64,000 nt of DNA from positions 9,534 to 73,533 of the forward strand of contig JAZOVJ010000054.1 of the NCBI GenBank assembly GCA_045658645.1, given 5' to 3'. Numbering within the stretch: the stretch's first letter is position 1; each line of letters begins with the position of its first letter. A program made the position numbers and the translations under genes. This DNA comes from UBA1738 sp045658645. Its GTDB lineage: Bacteria; Bacillota; Clostridia; UBA1381. The notes under the pieces are model-generated. The model ran no database searches and was not told the origin of the DNA. It saw only the letters and a program-made list of their open reading frames with translations. Below are positions 53,353-61,039 of this stretch, piece by piece.

Positions 53353-56300
53353 CTATTTCTGTGTTACAGTTCCTGATACATTGCTATCGTTTTTGTTATA
53401 TTCGCCATAACAGTTTACAGAACTGCTGAAAGTTATTCCTTTACGGGAATTATTTAATAAATTTAAGTTATTAAAGTTTGCACCACTGCAAGAAATGATT
53501 TGTGGGGTTTTGCCGATTATATTAACATTCTCAGGCTTATTTACAGTAAGAGAACTACCATACAAATCACCCTTAATATTAATCGTTCCGCTTCCGCTTA
53601 ATTTTGTAGAATTCATTACTGCATCACTTCCGAGAGTTAATTCGCCATTAACAATAATATCAGAATAGGATGAAATACTTGCTAATTTCTTTACTGTTAG
53701 AGAAGAAGTTTCATCAATCTCGATTGTTTTGGAACTTACACTTGCAGTAAGACGCTTATTTATAACAAGTTTTGCACCATTTATCAACTTGATTCCTGCT
53801 GTTATATTTGCGGTATCTACCGCAACAGTACATCCATCTATAATTAAATCTGTTGTCTGATTCAATGTAGAATAAGTCTTATTTGATGTAATTACTCTGC
53901 CGGAGGATATAATAATTTTTGTGTCATCAACCGTTACACCATTGTTAGAGTAGGTGTCTGCAACATTGATATTTGTTTTCAGATTTATTTTGCCTTTTCC
54001 ATTCAACGTAAGATTATCAGTTGAGATACTGTTTCCACTAATTTCTGTTAATGATGCCGAACTCAAACTCAAATCATCAATATCAATTGTTCCGTTATTA
54101 TAAATATCATGCGGCGTTGTGATTGAACCTCCGCTGATAGTTCCAGAATTAACAAATTCTTTATTGGCAGTTATTAGGCAATTGTTTATTGTACTGCTAT
54201 TTTGTAGAATGCCTTTTACTGCAATTGGAGTAGAATTACCTGTTATAGTATTACTGTTTGTAAACCCAGAATTGCAGATAACTGAGCTGCTTTCGTCAGT
54301 TGTTAAAGGAACAGATAGTGTAAATTTGCCATCAACATTCAATTTTGCATTTTCAAGAGTAAGATTTCCGCTATTAACAGTTAAATATCCTCCAATATCT
54401 GTATCTTGTTTTATTGTATTGGTTGCGGATACTATCACATTACCTGTCAATTTTGAGGGCAAATCACAAGAACTCTGGATTGTAACATCGCCCTGATATG
54501 TATTACTTCCAAATTTACCGCCAGATAAAAGTGTCATCCCTATTCCGGATGTTTTGCCGTAGGTGTTGGTTAGTGTACCGCTGACATTTACAGTATTTGA
54601 AACCTTTACTCCTTTAGGATTGGTATTTGTAAAGTTTGTAGTGTTCAGAGTCCCGTTAATATTCTGTTGCAGTTTGCCTTGAGTAATGATGTTATTGAAG
54701 GTATTTGTACCATTTACAGTGATATCTCCGTCTGAATAATAGGTATTTTCATTTTGCGTAACTGTTCCGCCAAAATAGGAATCAGCAGTTACTGTTACAT
54801 CTCCATTTAAATTAAGTGTTCCGCTGCTTTGAGTAAGACCACCAGTAATACTTACATCATCAAGGTTTACTGTGTTCAGGGTTTTGAGTGTTCCGCCAAA
54901 TGTCATTGCTCTATCAAGAGTAATTCCATCAAGGGTAAGCCCACTATTATAATGGTCACCTATAATGCTCCCTGTAGATTTCAGCGTAGTATTTTGACCA
55001 TTAGTCACTTTTGAAGAGGTATTCTTAACTGTTCCTGAAACATATATTGTTCCTGGCTGATTTGCAGTACCAGTATTATTGTACACAAGGTTAGTAATAT
55101 TTAATGCACCACTTAAATTCTGCGTATCACTACCCGAAACACATAAATTTTGAATGACGCCACCGCCACCAGTGGAGTCACCCTTTAAATATATTGTGCT
55201 ACCATTGATTGTTCCCTTAACAGATAGATTTTCACAATATATAGGAATTTCTAAAGTCACAGTGCCACTTGAGTTATCAAAATATTTACATGCTAGATTA
55301 TCTCTATGGGCAGATTTAAGAGTACCACCATTTAAGTGCAAGGAGTTAATATAAGAGGTATTTGCGCCCAATGTAGTAGTACCACTGTTTTGGGTATATT
55401 CAGAAATGCTTGTACTACCAGCAAACTGAACCAACCCACCATTATTAACTATATACGGAATATAAGCATTAGGGATATTATTACTCATAAGAACTTCTCC
55501 ACCATTATTCACATAAATACCACCTGCAACTCTATATTCAAGTTCTCCGATTCCTCTCGTGTTATCAGCAGTTGTAAGAATACCATACAAACCGCCTTTA
55601 GCATCTTCATAATATATAGTCAATCTTTCACCTTTATTAACAGTTAAACTGTTTGAAGTAAAAGGCATCGCCGATGCGCCAATTAAAGCATCAACCCTAT
55701 ACTGATAAACAGTACCAAGATAAGAAATTAAAGATTCATCTCTATTAAGTGTTCCACTTGATAAAAGTCTGCATAATGGAGAATCCCACTGACCTTCTAT
55801 CATTTTATAAGCAACTGTTTCACCGCGAAGCCTTAATTTTTGAATCATTAACAAGTCATCAAGAACATTCTCGGCATTTTCTTCAGTTTTGTTTGCAAGA
55901 TAGGTTTGAACATCTTTATTATAGGTATCAACAGCAACTTTGATTATTTTTTCAAGATATTTTAATTCATAAGTCTTTTTACAAACATCGCCAAAACTCA
56001 TAGTTTTATCTGCACACCAAGCAGCAATTTCAACCACGTTAACCGATTTTGCCAATACAGTACTTGCAGCAGTCTTTGCGAGACCTGCGTTTGAATATTC
56101 CCAAGCCATATCAAGATTTTCACATATGAATTTCTCGACATAAGGGGAAACCTTACCAGATACTTTATCTATAGCCCAATCTCCAAATTCATTTACAGCA
56201 CCTGCATTTCTCAAATACTGCATCAGGGTTTCATAACCCATAAGTTTTGCATTACCCGCTTCACCAACTTCATCAGCAAAGGTATTTAATATAGAATTAA

Positions 56301-57327
56301 GTTGTGTGTTTTTACTGTTATCAGACATTCTGGTAAGAGTGTCGCCAACAGCCTCCTTCTGTGTTCCTATTGAATTGATAAACATATAGGTAGAAAGAGT
56401 TTTTGATACTGTGCTTATAGAAGAACTTGCACTCTTAACAATACCCAAAGTACCATCATCGACAAAGAAAGTAGGAGCATAATAAACTATATCAGATGAT
56501 ATTTCTGCATTAGCAGATTCAAATCTATCCATTTGAGAAACCATTGCAAGAGCAGTAATAAAAGCAGCGAGGTCTTCGGCATCATCAGTACCCTGAATAT
56601 CAGCAAAAGAACCCAAAACACTTTCAACACTATCGGTATAAGGAATAAGGAACTTATTGTAGTAATCCATTCTGTCATCAAAAGTGTCATCATTCATATG
56701 ATTAGCAGATGCATCCGCTTTAAAGAAACTTGCAAAATCTTTAAGATTTTTAAGACCTTTATCAAGTCTTTCAAGGTTTTCTAATTCAATTTCTTTTGTA
56801 GAAAGAGTTGTACCATCAGAAGAAGTATAATCGGTTGCAAGAACTTCTTTCAATATACTTTCATACTGAAGCTCACCCACGCTATATGTAAGGTCATCCA
56901 TAACAGTTTGAGCATCACTACTGAAGATAGATGCTAAATCTGCCGCAAAGGAAGAAACCCAATCAGTAGCATGCTGAACATAGTCATCACCATTATATAC
57001 TTTTTCCATAATATCCACAGCAAAAGAATACGCAAGATTAAACTCTGGATTATCTGTATTCCGATATTGCTCTAATAGGTTATCCATCATAGCATTTTCA
57101 TTACCAATGTTATTAACCAGTGCATGAGGATTTGTAGAGAAGTCTGTTTTATAATTTGTACCGATTAAGGTATCAATTACAAACTGCCTGTCCCCATATA
57201 ATATATTTTCAAGTATTGCCATATTAGGCGAAACATAAGAGGTTGCCGCACTTGAATATATATTAAAAGTAAACAGACTTGCAATAATACTCAAGACAAC
57301 AGCAATACTTATAAGTCGTTTTTTCAT
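53353..57327 (-). CDS. Large secreted protein, helical N-domain and beta-helix-like repeat region
   Basis: Secreted protein of 1324 residues that I cannot assign to a named family. The signal peptide (about 1-28, cleavage after SAA) is followed by an all-helical region (about 35-550) and then, from about 600 to the end, a Gly/Asn/Thr/Ser-rich region of short beta repeats (patterns such as LNGDVTVTA, GTLTNTYG, NSGTIS) that looks like a right-handed beta-helix of adhesins. There is no anchor, sortase motif or C-terminal membrane segment, so it may be released or bound by other surface proteins. ATG 57327 has GGAGG seven bases upstream; the frame to 57387 begins inside an upstream hairpin. It is co-directional with the GLUG/Big_2 gene, likely one operon. 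Confidence 0.75.
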   Translation of the reverse strand: MKKRLISIAVVLSIIASLFTFNIYSSAATSYVSPNMAILENILYGDRQFVIDTLIGTNYKTDFSTNPHALVNNIGNENAMMDNLLEQYRNTDNPEFNLAYSFAVDIMEKVYNGDDYVQHATDWVSSFAADLASIFSSDAQTVMDDLTYSVGELQYESILKEVLATDYTSSDGTTLSTKEIELENLERLDKGLKNLKDFASFFKADASANHMNDDTFDDRMDYYNKFLIPYTDSVESVLGSFADIQGTDDAEDLAAFITALAMVSQMDRFESANAEISSDIVYYAPTFFVDDGTLGIVKSASSSISTVSKTLSTYMFINSIGTQKEAVGDTLTRMSDNSKNTQLNSILNTFADEVGEAGNAKLMGYETLMQYLRNAGAVNEFGDWAIDKVSGKVSPYVEKFICENLDMAWEYSNAGLAKTAASTVLAKSVNVVEIAAWCADKTMSFGDVCKKTYELKYLEKIIKVAVDTYNKDVQTYLANKTEENAENVLDDLLMIQKLRLRGETVAYKMIEGQWDSPLCRLLSSGTLNRDESLISYLGTVYQYRVDALIGASAMPFTSNSLTVNKGERLTIYYEDAKGGLYGILTTADNTRGIGELEYRVAGGIYVNNGGEVLMSNNIPNAYIPYIVNNGGLVQFAGSTSISEYTQNSGTTTLGANTSYINSLHLNGGTLKSAHRDNLACKYFDNSSGTVTLEIPIYCENLSVKGTINGSTIYLKGDSTGGGGVIQNLCVSGSDTQNLSGALNITNLVYNNTGTANQPGTIYVSGTVKNTSSKVTNGQNTTLKSTGSIIGDHYNSGLTLDGITLDRAMTFGGTLKTLNTVNLDDVSITGGLTQSSGTLNLNGDVTVTADSYFGGTVTQNENTYYSDGDITVNGTNTFNNIITQGKLQQNINGTLNTTNFTNTNPKGVKVSNTVNVSGTLTNTYGKTSGIGMTLLSGGKFGSNTYQGDVTIQSSCDLPSKLTGNVIVSATNTIKQDTDIGGYLTVNSGNLTLENAKLNVDGKFTLSVPLTTDESSSVICNSGFTNSNTITGNSTPIAVKGILQNSSTINNCLITANKEFVNSGTISGGSITTPHDIYNNGTIDIDDLSLSSASLTEISGNSISTDNLTLNGKGKINLKTNINVADTYSNNGVTVDDTKIIISSGRVITSNKTYSTLNQTTDLIIDGCTVAVDTANITAGIKLINGAKLVINKRLTASVSSKTIEIDETSSLTVKKLASISSYSDIIVNGELTLGSDAVMNSTKLSGSGTINIKGDLYGSSLTVNKPENVNIIGKTPQIISCSGANFNNLNLLNNSRKGITFSSSVNCYGEYNKNDSNVSGTVTQK

Positions 57328-57350
57328 TTGATTACCTCCATTTAAAAAAT

Positions 57351-57376
57351 GCGTAGCCCGTATTTCAGAGCTACAC
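57351..57376 (-). terminator. Hairpin with T-tract between rlmD and the 1324-residue gene
   Basis: On the minus strand GTGTAGCTC (57376-57368) pairs with GGGCTACGC (57359-57351) around an 8-base loop, with two G-U pairs, followed by ATTTTTT. It can end the rlmD transcript, or act as an attenuator for the downstream gene whose ribosome binding site follows within about 15 bases. Confidence 0.75.
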
Positions 57377-57424
57377 ACGAAAAACATACGTTCTCTGACA
57401 TAAATCGTTTCTTCATATTTTGGT

Positions 57425-59038
57425 TTATATCATTCTGAAATGCTCAAAAGCATCTTTAATTGCATCCACTTTATGCTTGGGACAATTAGGTTGTTTATAA
57501 TCCTCGGATGGTTTATTATAATTTTCTCTTTCTGTTATCCCACATTCTTGTTTTACCTGTGCGATATTTAAGGATGAAACTTTAAAACCGTATTTATTCA
57601 AAACATGTTCTTTTACTTGGTTATATGTTGCCCTGGCTTTTGGTGCAGTTACTTCAAGTTCATCCAAATCAAGTTCAACTGTTATAGAGTCACTTTCTTT
57701 CAGTTTGGTCAAAAGAGCAACAGTCTCAACATGAACAGTATGCGGGAACATATCGACTGCCGTTACTGCTTTTGCAGCGTAACCATTTTCTGTCAAAAAT
57801 CTCGCATCACGGGCAAGAGTTGCAGGGTTACAGGACACATACACAATCCTTTCAGGCTTTGCGGAAACGATTGCAGAAAGCGTTTTTTCGTCACTGCCCT
57901 TTCTCGGAGGGTCAAGGATAACGATGTCGGGGGATATATTGTCTCTTAAAAGTTCAGGCACAATATCCTCTGCAGCCGAGCAATAGAACTTTGAATTTTC
58001 AATGCCGTTTCGTTTGGCATTTTCTTTGGCGTTCTCAATTGCCTCGGGTACTATTTCCACACCGATAACCGCTTTGGCGGTTTTTGCGGCAGTAAGTGAA
58101 ATCGTACCAATTCCGCAGTAAATATCCAAGACGGTATCATCTTTTTTAATATCCGCAAACTCGATTGCCTTTCCGTAAAGTTTTTCGGTCTGCTGTGGGT
58201 TTACCTGAAAGAAACTATGCGGGGAAATCTCGTAGGAAAGACCGCAAAGTGTGGCAGATAACACATCTTTTCCCCATAAAGTCACATTTTTATCTCCAAG
58301 CACAAGATTTGTACGTTTTTTGTTTATATTAAGAATAATGCTTGAAATTTTCGGTGAAACAGCGGTGATGCTCTCAATCAGTTCTTCGCTTTTCGGGATG
58401 CTGCCTGCATTTGCCGAAATCACAACCATAGCCTCATTCTCTGTGGTACGAAGAAAAGCTCTGCGCATAATCCCTTTGTGTTCTGCCTCATCATACACCG
58501 AAATGTTGTACTTTTTTATATGAGCCGAGATAGCGTTCATAATCTCGGTTGTTAAGCTGTCGCCTAAAAGGCAATCGGAAAGCGGGATAACATCGTGGCT
58601 TCTTTGTCTGTAAAAGCCCCAGCTGCCGTCAGGCGCGAAAGGGAACACCATTTTGTTTCGGTAACGTGATGGTTGCTCCATGCCGATAATATCAGGCTCC
58701 AAATCAATTTTGCCAAGACGTAAAAGAGCGTCACGGACGATGTTCTTTTTGAACTCAAGCTGGGTGCTGTAATCAACTGTCATAAGCTGACAGCCACCGC
58801 ACTTTGCAAAATGCCTGCAAGGCGGCTCTGTTCGAAGCGGTGACGGGGTAATAACCTCCACTGCTTTGGCATAGCCATAGTTCTTATTTGTCTTTAAAAC
58901 CAAAAGCGTAACCTCATCGCCGGTTACTGTTTGCGGTACAAAAAGAGTGTATCCGTCAATTCTGGCGATGCCGTTGCCGTCAGAGGATAGAGTTTCAATT
59001 ATTGCTTTATATTTATGATTTTTCTTTACGGGAATAAT
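57425..59038 (-). CDS. rlmD: 23S rRNA (uracil-C5)-methyltransferase, RlmD type
   Basis: TrmA/RlmD-family enzyme that methylates C5 of a uridine in 23S rRNA. It has an N-terminal TRAM domain (GNGIARIDGYTLFVP), an iron-sulfur motif (PPCRHFAKCGGC plus SDC), the SAM motif DIYCGIGTIS and the catalytic VYVSCNPATLARD. A C-terminal extension of about 90 residues (from about 445) ends KDAFEHFRMI, with a conserved NIAQVKQECGI stretch. The TRAM domain reads open to a stop at 59093-59095 and has no ATG, GTG or TTG; the first such codon is TTG 58903, which would cut off the TRAM domain. ATT 59038, nine bases after AAAAGGA, is the likeliest start (537 residues). A promoter reads TTGCAA, 17 bp, TATAAT (59115-59087). 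Confidence 0.85.
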   Translation of the reverse strand: MIPVKKNHKYKAIIETLSSDGNGIARIDGYTLFVPQTVTGDEVTLLVLKTNKNYGYAKAVEVITPSPLRTEPPCRHFAKCGGCQLMTVDYSTQLEFKKNIVRDALLRLGKIDLEPDIIGMEQPSRYRNKMVFPFAPDGSWGFYRQRSHDVIPLSDCLLGDSLTTEIMNAISAHIKKYNISVYDEAEHKGIMRRAFLRTTENEAMVVISANAGSIPKSEELIESITAVSPKISSIILNINKKRTNLVLGDKNVTLWGKDVLSATLCGLSYEISPHSFFQVNPQQTEKLYGKAIEFADIKKDDTVLDIYCGIGTISLTAAKTAKAVIGVEIVPEAIENAKENAKRNGIENSKFYCSAAEDIVPELLRDNISPDIVILDPPRKGSDEKTLSAIVSAKPERIVYVSCNPATLARDARFLTENGYAAKAVTAVDMFPHTVHVETVALLTKLKESDSITVELDLDELEVTAPKARATYNQVKEHVLNKYGFKVSSLNIAQVKQECGITERENYNKPSEDYKQPNCPKHKVDAIKDAFEHFRMI

Positions 59039-59086
59039 AAAAATCAGTCCTTTTCTGTTTGGGCAAAACCGCCCTATTATGCAAAT

Positions 59087-59115
59087 ATTATACTATTTTT
59101 CAGTTTTTTTTGCAA
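59087..59115 (-). promoter_or_regulatory. Predicted promoter of rlmD
   Basis: On the minus strand TTGCAA (59115-59110) and TATAAT (59092-59087) with a 17-bp spacer. Transcription should begin near 59080, which places the TRAM coding region inside the mRNA. Confidence 0.75.
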
Positions 59116-59147
59116 TAGATGTTAACAATTTATTTACAAAATTACCC

Positions 59148-59175
59148 TTGACAAAGAAAAAAAGAGTGGTATAAT
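59148..59175 (+). promoter_or_regulatory. Predicted sigma-A promoter of ctsR-mcsA-mcsB-clpC
   Basis: TTGACA (59148-59153) and TATAAT (59170-59175) with a 16-bp spacer. Confidence 0.9.
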
Positions 59176-59186
59176 GAAGTTGTAAA

Positions 59187-59204
59187 GGTCAAAGAAAGTC
59201 AAAG
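59187..59204 (+). promoter_or_regulatory. CtsR operator
   Basis: GGTCAAAGAAAGTCAAAG matches the CtsR heptad repeat (GGTCAAANANAGTCAAA). It lies just downstream of the -10 box, so CtsR bound here would block the operon's own promoter until heat or protein stress frees it. Confidence 0.93.
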
Positions 59205-59225
59205 TTAAAGTTAAGGAGAAAAAGT

Positions 59226-59660
59226 ATGGGTATCAGTGACAGAATAGAATCCTTTATTATAGAGCTTATGAGAGATGAGGCGGAGTATGCAGAGTTCGGG
59301 AGAAACGAGCTTGCGGAGATTTTCGGTTGTGTTCCGTCACAGATTAATTATGTTATTTCAACACGATTCAATCCTGAAAAAGGGTATACCGTTGAATCTC
59401 AAAGAGGTGGCGGAGGATACATTAAAATTAAGCGAATATCAGTCAACAAGGCAGAGGATGCGGTTGCACTTGTGGGGAAGTCCTGTAATTTCAGGGAAGC
59501 AAAAACCATTATTAAATACCTTTTTGATAAGGGTGATATATCTTTGGAAACGGCAAAGGTGTTGACTGCGGCGGTTTCTGACAATGCCATCGCAATCCCC
59601 AATCCGCATCGGGATATAGTGAGGGCAAACATATTGAAGAATGCACTTTGTGAATTATAA
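59226..59660 (+). CDS. ctsR: Transcriptional repressor CtsR
   Basis: CtsR represses class III heat-shock genes and is released on stress. The 144-residue protein has the winged helix-turn-helix region ELAEIFGCVPSQINYVISTRF near 27-47, followed by SQRGGGGYIKI, the glycine-rich tetraglycine loop that senses heat. AAGGAG lies upstream. It heads the operon and has its operator upstream. Confidence 0.97.
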   Translation: MGISDRIESFIIELMRDEAEYAEFGRNELAEIFGCVPSQINYVISTRFNPEKGYTVESQRGGGGYIKIKRISVNKAEDAVALVGKSCNFREAKTIIKYLFDKGDISLETAKVLTAAVSDNAIAIPNPHRDIVRANILKNALCEL

Positions 59661-59672
59661 GGAGATGATGTT

Positions 59673-60020
59673 ATGTACGATTTATTTGCAGATTTTTTCA
59701 ACAGTTTTGATGTAGTGCCGGTTTATCGTGAAGACAGAAGATGTGAAAACTGCGGCAGAACATATTATGAATTTCAAAAAAGCGGACGCCTTGGTTGCAG
59801 TGAGTGTTATAAGGCATTTGAACCGCAGGTAAAACAGGCGCTTTATAAGATGCAAAAGGGAACAGAGCATAAGGGCAAAATCCCGTCAAAGTCATCTGCC
59901 CAAATCCTTAAAAAACGCAAGCTTGCTGACTTAAAGAGTCAGCTTTCAAAGGCGGTTGATGCAGAGGACTATGAAAAAGCAGCTAAACTTCATAAGGAAA
60001 TAAAGGGATTGGAGGGTTAA
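59673..60020 (+). CDS. mcsA: McsA-like UVR-domain adaptor, short form
   Basis: Activator of the McsB arginine kinase. The 115-residue protein has one pair of CxxC motifs (CENCG near 24 and CSECY near 41) and a C-terminal UVR domain (LKSQLSKAVDAEDYEKAAKLHKEIKGLE). Bacillus McsA (about 185 residues) has a further N-terminal zinc-binding CxxC pair that is missing here. The start is clear: AAGGAGATGATGTT precedes ATG 59673, 13 bases after ctsR. The position between ctsR and mcsB supports the assignment. Confidence 0.88.
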   Translation: MYDLFADFFNSFDVVPVYREDRRCENCGRTYYEFQKSGRLGCSECYKAFEPQVKQALYKMQKGTEHKGKIPSKSSAQILKKRKLADLKSQLSKAVDAEDYEKAAKLHKEIKGLEG

Positions 60021-60023
60021 GCT

Positions 60024-61025
60024 ATGATTTGGTATAAGGAAAAAAATGATAATGACATTATAGTAAGCACAAGAGTGCGACTTGCCAGAAATATTGATAA
60101 GTACCCTTTCCCGAACAGTCTGAACGATGAGGGCTGCCAAAAGGTTTTAGAAGAGGTAAAGAGTGCGGTGTTGAATTCAGGTTCAACTCTTGCTAATAGC
60201 TTTACTTTTAAGGCTATTAAAGACCTTTCGGCAGAGGAAAAACAGGCACTTTCTGAAAAGCACCTGATAAGCGTTGAAATGACAAAGGGTAAAAGAGGCG
60301 GAGTTCTAATCAGCGAAGATGAGAATATGAGCATAATGATGCTTGAAGAGGACCATTTAAGGCTGCAGATAATACTTGGCGGTTTCAAATTAAAGGAAGC
60401 CTGGGAGCTTGCGGATAAGGTTGATAACGTGATTGAAGAAAACGTAAATTACGCATTTTCTGAGGAGTTTGGCTACCTTACAGCCTGCCCGACCAATACG
60501 GGAACAGGAATGCGTGCATCAGTTATGATGCATCTTCCGGCACTCACCGTTACAAATAACATAAACAGAATTATATCCTCTGCATCTGCATTGGGATTAA
60601 CAGTCCGAGGACTTTACGGAGAGGGTTCGAAGGCATACGGAAATCTTTATCAGGTTTCAAATCAGGTGACCCTTGGAATAAGCGAAGAGGAAATTATAAC
60701 AAGCCTTGAAAATATAGTAAAACAAATTGAAAAGCACGAGCGGGATGCACGGGAGAAACTAAAAGGGAATGAAGAATTTGCCGATAAGCTATGGCGTTCT
60801 TTGGGAACACTCAAGTATGCGAGAATTGTTTCATCTGCCGAAGCAAAAGCTCTTATTTCGGAGGTAATTCTGGGTAAAAATATGGGTATAATAGATATTG
60901 AAGAAAAAACACCTCTTATCTCGCTTATGGTGGAAACCGAGCCGGCGCTTATAATGAACGGCGAGAACTTGACACCTGACGAGCGTGACAGGAAGAGAGG
61001 AGAACTTTTAAGAGAAAATATATAA
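60024..61025 (+). CDS. mcsB: Protein arginine kinase McsB
   Basis: McsB phosphorylates arginines of misfolded proteins and CtsR, marking them for ClpCP. The 333-residue protein has the guanido-kinase catalytic blocks: VSTRVRLARN near 14-23, CPTNTGTGMRASVMMHLPAL near 154-173 and RGLYGEGSKAYGNLYQVSNQ near 194-213. It follows mcsA by three bases and precedes clpC. Confidence 0.97.
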   Translation: MIWYKEKNDNDIIVSTRVRLARNIDKYPFPNSLNDEGCQKVLEEVKSAVLNSGSTLANSFTFKAIKDLSAEEKQALSEKHLISVEMTKGKRGGVLISEDENMSIMMLEEDHLRLQIILGGFKLKEAWELADKVDNVIEENVNYAFSEEFGYLTACPTNTGTGMRASVMMHLPALTVTNNINRIISSASALGLTVRGLYGEGSKAYGNLYQVSNQVTLGISEEEIITSLENIVKQIEKHERDAREKLKGNEEFADKLWRSLGTLKYARIVSSAEAKALISEVILGKNMGIIDIEEKTPLISLMVETEPALIMNGENLTPDERDRKRGELLRENI

Positions 61026-61039
61026 AGGAGGAACTTATT

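Noticed and set aside
54119..54496. 125-codon frame antisense to the beta-helix region
   Set aside because: It is hydrophobic only because it mirrors the Asn/Thr-rich repeat codons, and it has no start signal.
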